From Streptomyces formicae (lineage in GTDB: Bacteria > Actinomycetota > Actinomycetes > Streptomycetales > Streptomycetaceae), in NCBI RefSeq assembly GCF_002556545.1, contig NZ_CP022685.1:4938001-5002000 (forward strand): a DNA stretch of 64,000 nt. The letters are read 5' to 3'. Of the stretch, positions 44,829-53,918 are shown piece after piece. A model generated the notes under the pieces. The model was given only the letters and a program-made list of their open reading frames with translations, was not told the DNA's origin and searched no databases. A program made the translations under genes and the position numbers. Position 1 is the first letter of the stretch, and each line of letters opens with the position of its first letter.

Positions 44829-44896
44829 GCAGAGACGCAGAGACGCAGAGATACGGAGATACGGAGAGGGCCCCGGACGAGTCGTCCGGGGCCCTC
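44829..44896. terminator. Short tandem repeats followed by a 15-bp perfect hairpin
   Basis: GAGACGCA and GATACGGA units repeat at about 44829-44865. Then GAGGGCCCCGGACGA and its exact complement (44866-44896) form a very strong stem between the convergent PRT and Yip1 genes. It is probably a bidirectional terminator. Confidence 0.8.
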
Positions 44897-44911
44897 CTCG
44901 TACGCGTGCCT

Positions 44912-45943
44912 CTAGAACGTACCCAGCTTGATGATCGCCAGAATCGCGAGCAGCTGGATCGACGCCGCTCCCAGCGCCCTCGGCCACGGCAGGTCGTGCG
45001 ACTTGCTCACCATCATGGTGAGCAGCGAGCCCGCGGCGATCCAGGTCGCCCAGCCGAGCAGCTGGACGAAGGTCTCGCCGCCGCCGAAGAACATCGCGAC
45101 GATCACGCGGGGCGCGTCCGTGAGCGACATGATCAGCATGGAGAGGCCGACCGTCGGCTGCCAGGCGCCGTCGCCGCCGAGCTGGCGGGCGAGCGAGTGG
45201 GTGACCACGCCCAGGATGAACGTGCTGATCGTGATCGCGACGCCGGTGGTGAGGACGTACGGGACGGCCGTCGAGATGGTGGCGTTGATCGCGTCCTTGC
45301 GGGCCGCGTCGAAGCCGAAGATCGCGAGCATGCCGTAGAGGAACGTGACGATGACGGCCGGGGCCCACATCGCGTAGTCGCGCATCTGGAGGAACGTCGG
45401 ACCCGGGTTCATCACGATGCCGCGCAGCAGGTCCTTCCAGTGCAGCCGAGGGCCCACGGGCGGGGCCGCCGCCTGGCCCGCGCGGTAGGTGTCGCCCTGG
45501 CTGTAGGGGTCCTCGCCGATGGAGAAGGCCTGCGTGCTGCCGGGGCTGTTGGCCGCGTAGGGGTCGTAGCCGCCCTGCGGGCCGTGGCCCTGACCGTGAT
45601 CGTCCGGGCCGCCGAAGTACTCGGGCTCGCCGTGGCCGCCCGCGGCCTGGGGCCACTGCTGGCCGCCGCCGTGCCGGCCGCCGCCGTACTGACCACCACC
45701 GCCGTACTGGCCGCCGCCCCCGTACTGACCGCCGCCCCCGCCGCCGTACTGCTGCGGGTTCGGCTGTCCCTGCCCTTGGTACGGAGCTCCCTGCCGGGGG
45801 CCGCCGCGCGGGGGCACGGGTGGATGGCCGTACGGCTGCTGCTGCCCCTGGGGGGTCTGCTGTCCGTACGGCTGCTGCCGCGGTTGTTGTGGTCGCTGCG
45901 GGGAGTTGTCGTCCCGGCCGCGTCCGATCCTGAATCCAGCCAC
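44912..45943 (-). CDS. Yip1-family membrane protein with Gly/Gln-rich N-terminus
   Basis: 343 residues. GTG 45943 is the start (VAGFRIGRGRDDN). The first 150 residues are low-complexity, Gln/Pro/Gly-rich, with GQYGGG units repeated four times. From about 165 (LHWKDLLRGIVMNPGPTFLQMRDY) the Yip1 domain begins with five hydrophobic helices to the end. Bacterial Yip1 proteins have no proven role. The disordered tail should lie in the cytosol and may mediate protein contacts. Confidence 0.85.
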   Translation of the reverse strand: MAGFRIGRGRDDNSPQRPQQPRQQPYGQQTPQGQQQPYGHPPVPPRGGPRQGAPYQGQGQPNPQQYGGGGGGQYGGGGQYGGGGQYGGGRHGGGQQWPQAAGGHGEPEYFGGPDDHGQGHGPQGGYDPYAANSPGSTQAFSIGEDPYSQGDTYRAGQAAAPPVGPRLHWKDLLRGIVMNPGPTFLQMRDYAMWAPAVIVTFLYGMLAIFGFDAARKDAINATISTAVPYVLTTGVAITISTFILGVVTHSLARQLGGDGAWQPTVGLSMLIMSLTDAPRVIVAMFFGGGETFVQLLGWATWIAAGSLLTMMVSKSHDLPWPRALGAASIQLLAILAIIKLGTF

Positions 45944-46076
45944 GAATCGAACGTACCTGGTCTTCGGGGGTCGGGTCGTCCCTCCTCGGGAGGAGAGAGG
46001 GTTTGCGGCCGACCTGTGACAACCCCTAAGGGAACCCTGAAGGGTTTGCCCCAGGCCGGCCGGGACGCCGTGCGGC

Positions 46077-47543
46077 TCAGCGCCCGAGCACCGCGCCGTA
46101 CGCCGTCGGGTCCGAAGAGGCGGGCAGGCCAAGGGTGTTGGGATTGATCACGGAGCCGCCCGCGGCGCCGCTCGGCAGGTCCCAGACGCCGCCCGTCGAG
46201 GCGTCCTCGCCGGGCGCGCCCACCGAGAGGTCGGGGCGCCCGTCGCCGTCGTGGTCGCCGACGGTGAGGGCGGTGCCGAAGGCGTCATCCTTCTGAGCTA
46301 CGCCCAGGATGCCGGGGGAGTTCTGGTGGTACGTGGTGGCGCGCGCGGCGCCCGCCGCGTCCAGGATGCCCTGGGGGCCGCCCCGCAGCACGGTGACGCT
46401 GCCCGCGCCCTTCGTGCTGCCCACCGCCTCGCCGGGGGCGCCCGCGACCAGATCGTCGTGGCCGTCGCCGTCGAAGTCGGCAGCGGTGAGCGCGTTGCCG
46501 AAGTCGTCACCGGGCTCGGCGGCGCCCGGCACGCCGGGGGTGTCCTGGTTGAGGGTCTGGCCCTTCCACACGAGGCCGTCGCCGTCTCCGTAGTGGATGT
46601 GGATGCCGCCGCCCTTGGTGAGTTCCTCGGGGCCGCACGGGTCGTCGATGTTCTCGTCGGCGATCTCGCGGCAGTTGCCGAGGGCGAGGTCGTCGTGGCC
46701 GTCGCCGTTGAAGTCGCCCGCGGCGAGGGAGTTGGCGGCGCTGTTGTCGCTGCTCCAGGTGAGCCCGAAGTCGCCCTCGAAGTCGCCGCCGCGGTCGTAG
46801 CGGAAGAGCTGGACGTGGGAGCGGATGTAGGGCTCGGACTCGGTGTAGAAGGCGACGGCGAGCTCGGTGAGGCCGTCTTCGTCGAAGTCGCCGGTGGTCA
46901 TGACGGGGGCGCGGCCGCCCATGCGGTCGTCCATCAGGAGGCCGGTCGTCGCGGCGCCGGGCTTGCTGTTGTAGACGACCTTGTCCTTGGCGCCGATGGC
47001 CAGGTCGGTCTTCTTGTCCCCGGTGAAGTCGGCGGCGACCAGGGCGTTTCCGTACGCGGCGCCCGTCGCGTCACCCCTGGCCGCGGTGTTGGCCGTGGCG
47101 AAGCCGTCGCCGGTGCCGTAGAGCACGGTGACGGAGCCGGCGTCCTTCTTGGTGCCGATGTCCTCGCCGGGAGCGCCGATGACGAGGTCGGCGTACCGGT
47201 CTGCGTTGACGTACGCGGTGGTGACCGCGCCCCCGAACCGGTCACCGGCCTCCGGGGTGCCCGGCACCTCGACGGTGGCCTGCGTGACGCGCCGCACGCC
47301 GTGCGGGCCGAGCCCGTACTCGCCGCCGAAGACGACGCTCACGTATCCGGCCCTGGCCTTCCCGTCGACGGTGCCGCTGGGCACGCCGACGGCGAGGTCG
47401 GCATAGCCGTCGCCGTTGAAGTCGCTGGTGAGGGGCGGGGGTTCGGTGGGTTCGGAGGCGGCTGCCGAGGTCGCGAGGGGGACGGCGAGGCCGGTGGCTG
47501 CCAGTGCGGTGGCCGCGGCGGCGGCGAGGACGCGTGTGCGCAC
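46077..47543 (-). CDS. Secreted FG-GAP (integrin-like) repeat protein 1
   Basis: 488 residues. Sec signal peptide (VRTRVLAAAAATALAATGLAVPLATSAAA read in parts), then about six to seven FG-GAP repeats, each with a DFNGDGYADLAVGVPSG-like calcium-binding loop (DxNxDGxxD) and a VTVLYG or VSVVFGG strand. These repeats build a seven-bladed propeller. It is extracellular. GTG 47543 has GGAG upstream. It is the downstream-most of six similar genes; the next lies 137 bases upstream. Confidence 0.9.
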   Translation of the reverse strand: MRTRVLAAAAATALAATGLAVPLATSAAASEPTEPPPLTSDFNGDGYADLAVGVPSGTVDGKARAGYVSVVFGGEYGLGPHGVRRVTQATVEVPGTPEAGDRFGGAVTTAYVNADRYADLVIGAPGEDIGTKKDAGSVTVLYGTGDGFATANTAARGDATGAAYGNALVAADFTGDKKTDLAIGAKDKVVYNSKPGAATTGLLMDDRMGGRAPVMTTGDFDEDGLTELAVAFYTESEPYIRSHVQLFRYDRGGDFEGDFGLTWSSDNSAANSLAAGDFNGDGHDDLALGNCREIADENIDDPCGPEELTKGGGIHIHYGDGDGLVWKGQTLNQDTPGVPGAAEPGDDFGNALTAADFDGDGHDDLVAGAPGEAVGSTKGAGSVTVLRGGPQGILDAAGAARATTYHQNSPGILGVAQKDDAFGTALTVGDHDGDGRPDLSVGAPGEDASTGGVWDLPSGAAGGSVINPNTLGLPASSDPTAYGAVLGR

Positions 47544-47680
47544 GGAGGGACTCCAACTCTTCGACTCTTGGGGTGCGCGGGCCCGCATCGGGGGTGCGGG
47601 CCCGCGCCGGGATGGCGGGGCCGTATGGGGGTGCGTGGCCGCGCCTGGCTGTGGGGTGGACCGGGGGACGGCGGAGTGCG

Positions 47681-49156
47681 TCAGTCGGCGAAGTTCGCGC
47701 CGAAGCGCGGCGTGCCCGCGCCGGAGATGCCGACCGTCGACGTGTAGATCCCGGACGAGCCGGAGAGCGTGCCGTTGGCGAGGGAGTCCAGGACGTAGAG
47801 CGCGCCGTTGTCCGCGTTCTCGCCGGACGCGCCGATGGCGATGTCGCCTCGGCCGTCGTCGTTCAGGTCGTCGATGTGGACGTCCGAGCCGAAGACGTCG
47901 TTCTTCTCGTTGGAGTTGGGGACGCCGGGGCTGTTCTGGCTGAGCAGCACGGACTGCGCCGTGCTCAGGCCCGAGCCGTCCGCCGCGCCGTAGAGGACGG
48001 TGACCGCGCCCGCGTCGGTGACGCCGTCCAGGTCCTCGCCGGGCGTGCCGACGACCAGGTCGAGGTGGCCGTCGCCGTCGATGTCGCCGAGGTCGAGCTC
48101 CGCGCCGAACGCGTCGCCCTTCTCGCTGCCGCCGGGCACGCCCCGGGTGTCCTGCGTGATCACCTGGGTGTCGCCGTAGGGGCCGTTGGCGTTGCCCTTG
48201 ACGACGTAGACCGTGCCGCCCTTGTGCGCGCCGTCGATGCCGTCGTCCCAGGTGAGGCCGATGACGATGTCGTCGTGGCCGTCCTTGTCGGTGTCGCCGA
48301 CGTCGGTGATGTGGCCGCCGGGCAGCCGCTGCACGCCGCGGGTGGTGACGCCGTTCGCGCTGCCGGGCAGCCAGAGGTTGGCGTTGTAACCGTCGCCCGT
48401 GGAGAAGCCGTTGACGATCAGGTCGTCCTTGCCGTCACCGTTGACGTCGCCGGAGTGCAGGTTGAAGGGGCCCTCGCCGGGGTCGCTCGTGATGGGCGGC
48501 AGGACGGTGTAGTGGCCGCCGGTGGCGCCGGAGCGGGTGATGCCGCCCTTGAACATGTCGATGGTGGCCGCGCCCGAGCCCGACGCGACGGCCAGGTCGT
48601 CCTTGCCGTCGCCGTCGAAGTCACCCGCCTGGAGGGGGCCGCCGAAGAGGTCGTGCCGGGTGGGGCGCGGGTCCTTGAGGGTGGTACCGCTGGTCAGGCC
48701 GTTCTTGGAGCCCCACAGGACCTGCACGGTGCCGCCGTCGACGTCGCTGCCGACGTCCTCGCCCGTGGCGGCGACCACGAGGTCGTCGTAGCCGTCGCGG
48801 TCGAAGTCGCCGTACGCGGTGTCGCCGCCGAACCGGTCGCTCTTCTCGGCGGTGACCGGCACGCCGGGGCTGTTCTGGCTGTACGTGACGTGGCGCCGCG
48901 CGGTCCCGCCGTACGTGACGGTGACCTGGCCCGCCTTGTCCCGGCCGCCCACGTCGGCCAACGGGGCCGAGGTGGCGAGGTCGGCCGCCCCGTCGCCGTT
49001 GAAGTCGGCGTCGTCGGCCCGGGTGGCGGCCGGTGGTTCGGCGGCGCTCGCGGTGGTGGCCGTGAGGCCGAGGAGTCCGCCGGTCAGCGCGGCGGCGGTG
49101 GCCGTCGCCGTGGCGAGGCGGGTGCGTCTGGAGCGGGTGGGCTTGTGCTTGGGCAT
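47681..49156 (-). CDS. Secreted FG-GAP repeat protein 2
   Basis: 491 residues. Signal peptide with a basic N-terminus (KPTRSRRTRLATATATAAALTGG) cut near ASAAE. FG-GAP repeats run from DADFNGDGAADLATSAPLAD to the C-terminus, with DIDGDGHLDLVVGTPGED and DLNDDGRGDIAIGASGEN as clear Ca-binding loops. Alignable with the flanking paralogues over its whole length. Ligand unknown. Confidence 0.9.
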   Translation of the reverse strand: MPKHKPTRSRRTRLATATATAAALTGGLLGLTATTASAAEPPAATRADDADFNGDGAADLATSAPLADVGGRDKAGQVTVTYGGTARRHVTYSQNSPGVPVTAEKSDRFGGDTAYGDFDRDGYDDLVVAATGEDVGSDVDGGTVQVLWGSKNGLTSGTTLKDPRPTRHDLFGGPLQAGDFDGDGKDDLAVASGSGAATIDMFKGGITRSGATGGHYTVLPPITSDPGEGPFNLHSGDVNGDGKDDLIVNGFSTGDGYNANLWLPGSANGVTTRGVQRLPGGHITDVGDTDKDGHDDIVIGLTWDDGIDGAHKGGTVYVVKGNANGPYGDTQVITQDTRGVPGGSEKGDAFGAELDLGDIDGDGHLDLVVGTPGEDLDGVTDAGAVTVLYGAADGSGLSTAQSVLLSQNSPGVPNSNEKNDVFGSDVHIDDLNDDGRGDIAIGASGENADNGALYVLDSLANGTLSGSSGIYTSTVGISGAGTPRFGANFAD

Positions 49157-49277
49157 GTGGATCTCCTTGCGTGGGCAGGGGGTTGAGCAGCGCCGGACGG
49201 GCTGAATTCAGCCCGTCCGGCGCTTGAGGACGAACTCGGCGGAGCCGGTGATTGCCCCGGCGCCGAGGGACCTTGCC

Positions 49278-50759
49278 TCAGTGCCCGAGGGGCGACCCGT
49301 ACTCATGCGCTCCCGCGAGGCCCAGCTTCCCCGGAGTCACCGCGGTGACCGGCGAGTTGGGGCCACCGGCCGCGGCGCTCGGGCCGTACCAGACGCCACC
49401 CTTCTTCGCGTCCTCGCCGGGCGCGCCGACCGCGACGTCCGCGCGGCCGTCGCCGTTGTAGTCGCCGGTCGAGACGGCCGCGCCGAGGCGGTCGTCCGCC
49501 TCCGCCGTGCCCGCCACGTCCGCGGAGTTCTGGCTGAAGGCCGGGCCCGTGAAGGGCTTGGCCGTGCCGGTGGACGTGAGGGTCCAGTAGGTGCCCGCGT
49601 TCTTCGCGGTGCCGACGGCCTCCTGGTCCGCGCCGACGAGCAGCTTGTCGGCGCCGCCCTGGTCGAGCTTGCCGACGGCGAGCCGCGCGCCGAAGTTGTC
49701 CTCGGCCTCCGAGGCGCCGCCGACCTGGTCGGAGTTCTGCGTGGTGCAGGAGGTGCCGCCGCCGAGCGTGCCGCCCTGCTTGCCGTAGACGGTGAGGATC
49801 GCGCCACCGAGGCGGTCCTCGCAGCCGGTCTCCTCCGACTCGGGGTTGGCCTGGACGTTGCCGACGGCGAGGTCGGTGGTGCCGTCGCCGTCGAAGTCAC
49901 CCGCGGCGAGCGCGCTGTTGGTGCTGTCGCCGGTCGACCAGGTCGACTTCCACGCGCCGGACGCACGGCTCATCACCTGCGTACCGCTGACTTCCATGCC
50001 CTTGTACGAGAAGGCGAGGTCGTCGCCGCCGTCCCCGTCGAAGTCGCCCGCGGTGAGCGCGGCGGGCCCCGCGAAGTGCCAGCCCTCGACGCGTTCGAGC
50101 GTGGCGGACGATCCTGCGGTGAACGGGCCCTTGCGCACAGCGACTTGGCTGGTCTCGTCGAAGTGGGTGTTGAGGGCGATGTCCTTGTCGCCGTCCTTGT
50201 CGAAGTCGCCGGTGGCGAGGAGCGCGCCGTACGAGGCGTCGCTGACGCCGCCGTTGGCGGCGGTGAACCCGCCCTTGAAGCCGCTCGCCGACCCCCAGAC
50301 GACGGCGACGGTGCCCGCGCCGAGCCCGGCGTCGTTGGCCTCGTCGGGCGTGCCGACGACCAGGTCGGCGAAGCCGTCGCCGTTCATGTCGTCGGACGCG
50401 ACGGCCTTGCCGAAGCGGTCGCCCGCCTCGACGGTGCCGGGCACGCCGGTGGTGCCCTGGCTGACGGTGGTCGAGCCGTGCTGGCCGAGGCCCGACTTGC
50501 CGCCCCAGACGACGTTGACGTATCCGGCCTTCGCCTTGCCGTCCACGGTTCCGTTCGGCACGCCGACGGCGAGGTCGGCGTAGCCGTCGCCGTTGTAGTC
50601 GGCGCGGATCTTCGCGGGCGCGGCGGCGGACGCGCCGCCCGCCGCGAGGCCGGTGAGGCCGAGCGCGGTCGCGGCGCAGAGGGCGCCCGCCGCGATGAGC
50701 TTGTTGCGCGCGGGCTTGCGCGCGGCTTCACGCGTGGGGTTGCGCAGGTGTGCAGTCAT
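49278..50759 (-). CDS. Secreted FG-GAP repeat protein 3
   Basis: 493 residues from ATG 50759 with GGAGACC upstream. Signal peptide ends near GGASAAAP. Repeats start at DYNGDGYADLAVGVPNG and include DMNGDGFADLVVGTPDE and DYNGDGRADVAVGAPGED. Two Cys in ETGCEDRLGG and GTSCTTQNS probably form a disulphide, unlike paralogue 2. Its stop is 121 bases before the next gene. Confidence 0.9.
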   Translation of the reverse strand: MTAHLRNPTREAARKPARNKLIAAGALCAATALGLTGLAAGGASAAAPAKIRADYNGDGYADLAVGVPNGTVDGKAKAGYVNVVWGGKSGLGQHGSTTVSQGTTGVPGTVEAGDRFGKAVASDDMNGDGFADLVVGTPDEANDAGLGAGTVAVVWGSASGFKGGFTAANGGVSDASYGALLATGDFDKDGDKDIALNTHFDETSQVAVRKGPFTAGSSATLERVEGWHFAGPAALTAGDFDGDGGDDLAFSYKGMEVSGTQVMSRASGAWKSTWSTGDSTNSALAAGDFDGDGTTDLAVGNVQANPESEETGCEDRLGGAILTVYGKQGGTLGGGTSCTTQNSDQVGGASEAEDNFGARLAVGKLDQGGADKLLVGADQEAVGTAKNAGTYWTLTSTGTAKPFTGPAFSQNSADVAGTAEADDRLGAAVSTGDYNGDGRADVAVGAPGEDAKKGGVWYGPSAAAGGPNSPVTAVTPGKLGLAGAHEYGSPLGH

Positions 50760-50794
50760 GGAAGGGTCTCCAACTCGCATGAGGGTGAGGGGGG

Positions 50795-52186
50795 TCAGCG
50801 GACGGTGTGGCCGAAGCCCGCGCCCGCGTGGCCGATGCCGAAGTCCGTGCCGTTGAAGGACGCGGCGTTCGACGAGGTCAGGCCGGTCGAGGTGCCCCGG
50901 AGCACCCACACGGCGCCGACGCCCTTCGTCGTGCCGATGGCCTCGCCGGTGGCGCCGGTGGACAGGTCGGCCCTGCCGTTCTTGTTGATGTCCTTCAGGC
51001 GCACGGACGCGCCGAAGCGGTCGCCTTCCTCGGCGACGCCGGGCACGCCCGCGCTCTCCTGGTGCCACGCCTGGCCCGAGGTGAACTTGCCCGCCGTGGA
51101 CTTGAGGAAGGTGACGCTGCCGGTGCCCGCGACCGTGCCGACGGCCTCGCCGGGCGCGCCGACCGCGAGGTCGGCGAGACCGTCGCCGGTCACGTCCCCC
51201 GCCGAGACCGCCGAGCCGAAGGCGTCGCCGCTCTCGTCGGCGCCGGGCACGCCCGCGCTGCTCTGGTCGTACGTCACCGGGGCGCCGAACTTGTCGTCAC
51301 CGCCGAGCCGGACGGTGACCGAACCGCCCTTCCCCGCGCGGGAGTTACCGGTGATCAGGTCGGCGTACCCGTCGCCGTTGACGTCGCCGGCGGTGGCCGC
51401 GTCGCGCGTCGCCGTCGGGTCGTCGCCCTCGGCGAGCAGCTCGGCCTCGTAGCCGTAGTCGCCGACGCCGCCGTCCATGTGCGCGGTGTAGGCGCCGCCG
51501 TCCGCGCGCTCGCCGAAGAGGACGAAGCCGACGCCGCTCTTGTACTTGAAGTTGCCGGTGACCATGCCGTCGAGGCGTACGCCCTCGGGCAGGAAGTCGA
51601 CTTCGAGGCCGACGGGGTGGCTGTCGTTCTCGCCGCTGCCGCTGTAGAACCACCAGTTGTCGCCGCTGATCACGGCGAGCTGGGGCGAACCGTCGTAGTC
51701 GAGGTCGGTCCAGGCGGTGGCCTCGCCGAAGCGGCCCGCCGTGTTGTCGCTCGGGGCGTTCACGACGTAACTCCCGCCGGTGAAGCCGTTCTTGCCGCCC
51801 TTGATGACGGTGACGGAGCCGGAGGGCTTGCCCGTGACCTGCTCGCCGGGCGCGCCGATGATCAGGTCGGCGTAGCCGTCGGAGTTCACGTCTCCGGTGG
51901 TGACGTTCTCGCCGAACTCGTCCTCGGGCTCGGTGACGCCGGGCACGCCCGGCGTGTCCTGGGTGAGGGTCACCGCGCGGGACTCGGAGACGCCGGACGC
52001 CGAACCGTACGTCACGGTCACGGAGTTGGCCCCGGGCGTGCCGACCGCGAGGTCGCGGTAGCCGTCGCCGTTGAAGTCGTCCTTCAGGGTGGAGGCGGCG
52101 CTCGCGGAACCGGCCAGGGGCAGCGTCAGGCCGGTGGCGGCGAGTGCCGCGACGGTGGCGGTGACGGCCAGGTTTCTTACGCGCAC
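50795..52186 (-). CDS. Secreted FG-GAP repeat protein 4
   Basis: 463 residues from GTG 52186, with GGGAG upstream. Signal peptide VRNLAVTATVAALAATGLTL, cut after SASA. Repeats start at DFNGDGYRDLAVGTPGA; DVNSDGYADLIIGAPGEQ and DINKNGRADLSTGATGEA are intact loops. It ends FGIGHAGAGFGHTVR. Only 35 bases separate it from gene 3, so these two are likely co-transcribed. Confidence 0.9.
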   Translation of the reverse strand: MRVRNLAVTATVAALAATGLTLPLAGSASAASTLKDDFNGDGYRDLAVGTPGANSVTVTYGSASGVSESRAVTLTQDTPGVPGVTEPEDEFGENVTTGDVNSDGYADLIIGAPGEQVTGKPSGSVTVIKGGKNGFTGGSYVVNAPSDNTAGRFGEATAWTDLDYDGSPQLAVISGDNWWFYSGSGENDSHPVGLEVDFLPEGVRLDGMVTGNFKYKSGVGFVLFGERADGGAYTAHMDGGVGDYGYEAELLAEGDDPTATRDAATAGDVNGDGYADLITGNSRAGKGGSVTVRLGGDDKFGAPVTYDQSSAGVPGADESGDAFGSAVSAGDVTGDGLADLAVGAPGEAVGTVAGTGSVTFLKSTAGKFTSGQAWHQESAGVPGVAEEGDRFGASVRLKDINKNGRADLSTGATGEAIGTTKGVGAVWVLRGTSTGLTSSNAASFNGTDFGIGHAGAGFGHTVR

Positions 52187-52382
52187 GTGGAGCTCCCGAA
52201 AGTGGGGGGCAGGGCATCTGAGGGCTCTGCGTGAACCCTTCCAAGGCGCTCTCAGTGAGCCCTTGGGTATGACTTTGCTTCCGGGTGTGTGACTCGTGGG
52301 GCGTACGAAGGGTTGTGCGACGCGGTCGGTGAAGTGACGTACGGGTAAACAACGGAACGGCGGAACTCCACCGCTGTCGCGC
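52187..52382. other. Gap between FG-GAP genes 4 and 5
   Basis: 196 bases; likely holds the promoter of gene 4 and possibly the terminator of gene 5. No clear -35/-10 or hairpin recognised. Confidence 0.35.
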
Positions 52383-53918
52383 CTACTTCAGTGTGGTTTC
52401 GCCGCGTACGTCCCCCGGGGTGAAGTACCGCACCCGCTCCGGATCGAGCCCCTTGTCCGTACCGCCGAGGACGAGGAACGCGGCGTGCGTCCTCGCCTGC
52501 CCCTCGCCGCCGTAGTGCTTGGCCTTGCCGCTCCCGCGCCTGCCGCTCTCCCACTCGTCCGCGTGGACGACGACGTCGTCGCGGCCGTCCCCGTCGACGT
52601 CGAGCAGGGCGTCGGCGACGAACCCGGACCACACGTCGGGGTGCCCCTTCCTGCTGGGCAGCCCGCCGGTCAGCGGGCTGAGGTACTGCGCCCGGTCCCG
52701 TACGGGGCCCTTGCCGTCCCCGGGCAGCAGGGTGACCTCGCCGCCGGTCCTCGCCCTCGGTTCGAGGTCGCTGACGACCAGGTCGGCCTTCTTGTCGCCG
52801 TTGACGTCACCGACGTGCGGGGCCTCGCCCCACAACGCGCCCCGCCGCTCCGGGAACTGGAGGACGGTGGCCGCGCGGCCCGCGCCGAGTCCGGTCCGCG
52901 AGCCGTGGATGACCGTGACCCTGCCGGGGTTCCTGCCGCTCGCCGAGCGGCCCGAGGAGACCTGGGAGGCGCCGACGAGGTCCCCGACGCCGTCGCCGTC
53001 CATGTCGGCGATCGTGGCGCCGCGGATGGTGTCGAAGTTGGCCAACGACTCGTACAGATCGGGCCGTACGTCGGGTCCCGGCACCAGTCCCTTGGTGGCA
53101 TCGCCCCGGAAGTAGGCGATGGACGTGAGCCCTTCGGGCGCCGAGTCGTCCTGCTCGGCGTCGAAGTCGTAGAAGAGGATCGCGTCCGTACGCCGGTCGC
53201 CGTCGACGTCCCCCACGACGGCCTCGTAGGGGCTGGTGTAGCCGTGCTGCCCGAGGTCGAGGGGGATGCTGCCCGCGGGCTCGCCCGCCGCGCGGTCGAA
53301 CGGGCCGAGCAGTACGGCGGCCGGGTCCTGCCCCGGGCTCTCCGCGTTGATGTCGCCGCTGCCGCCCCGGCCGCCGTCGAGGAGGTCGGCCCTGCCGTCG
53401 CCGTTGAAGTCCCCGGCGGCCTGGACGCGGGTGCCGGGCTCCAGCGCGAGCGGGCGCGGGGCGCCGAGGCCGCGCGGCCCTCCGAACAGCGCGAAGGTCT
53501 CCCAGTCCGCGGACTCGCCGCGCGCCACGACCAGGTCGGTGTACCCGTCGCCGTCCAGGTCGGCGCGGTGGGGCTCGGTGAAGAACTCGTCGCCGCTGCG
53601 GGCCCTCAGGCGGGCGGGCGAGCCGGTGAGGAGGCCCTTGGGTGAGCCGTAGAGGACGACGAGGGTGGCTCGGTCCCTCTCGTCCTTCCCCCCGCCCTCC
53701 GCGTCGAGCACGCGCGCGTAGTCGTCGTAGCCGTCCCCGTTGAAGTCGTTCGGGTCGGGTCGGTCGGCGGGCTTGCCGAGGGCGGGGGTGCCTTTGAGGG
53801 GTGGGGGCGGGGTGCGGTCGCCGTCACCGCCCGAGCCGCCGCCGTCGGAGGCGCATCCGGTGAGCAGTAGGGCCGCCACGCCGCACAGTGCGACGGTCAC
53901 ACGGGTCCGCCTCGTCAT
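52383..53918 (-). CDS. FG-GAP repeat lipoprotein 5
   Basis: 511 residues. Unlike the first four, it has a lipoprotein signal (VTVALCGVAALLLTGCASDGG, lipidated Cys about 22) and so stays on the membrane. A Gly/Pro linker precedes FG-GAP repeats (DFNGDGYDDYARVLDAEGG, DLDGDGYTDLVVARGES, DVDGDGRDDVVVHADEW). The ATG overlaps the stop of the upstream paralogue by one base (TGATG), showing coupled translation. Confidence 0.9.
   Translation of the reverse strand: MTRRTRVTVALCGVAALLLTGCASDGGGSGGDGDRTPPPPLKGTPALGKPADRPDPNDFNGDGYDDYARVLDAEGGGKDERDRATLVVLYGSPKGLLTGSPARLRARSGDEFFTEPHRADLDGDGYTDLVVARGESADWETFALFGGPRGLGAPRPLALEPGTRVQAAGDFNGDGRADLLDGGRGGSGDINAESPGQDPAAVLLGPFDRAAGEPAGSIPLDLGQHGYTSPYEAVVGDVDGDRRTDAILFYDFDAEQDDSAPEGLTSIAYFRGDATKGLVPGPDVRPDLYESLANFDTIRGATIADMDGDGVGDLVGASQVSSGRSASGRNPGRVTVIHGSRTGLGAGRAATVLQFPERRGALWGEAPHVGDVNGDKKADLVVSDLEPRARTGGEVTLLPGDGKGPVRDRAQYLSPLTGGLPSRKGHPDVWSGFVADALLDVDGDGRDDVVVHADEWESGRRGSGKAKHYGGEGQARTHAAFLVLGGTDKGLDPERVRYFTPGDVRGETTLK

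Noticed and set aside
44829..44865. CRISPR-like short repeats
   Set aside because: Units of 8-9 bases without spacers of constant length; simple tandem repeats beside a terminator.
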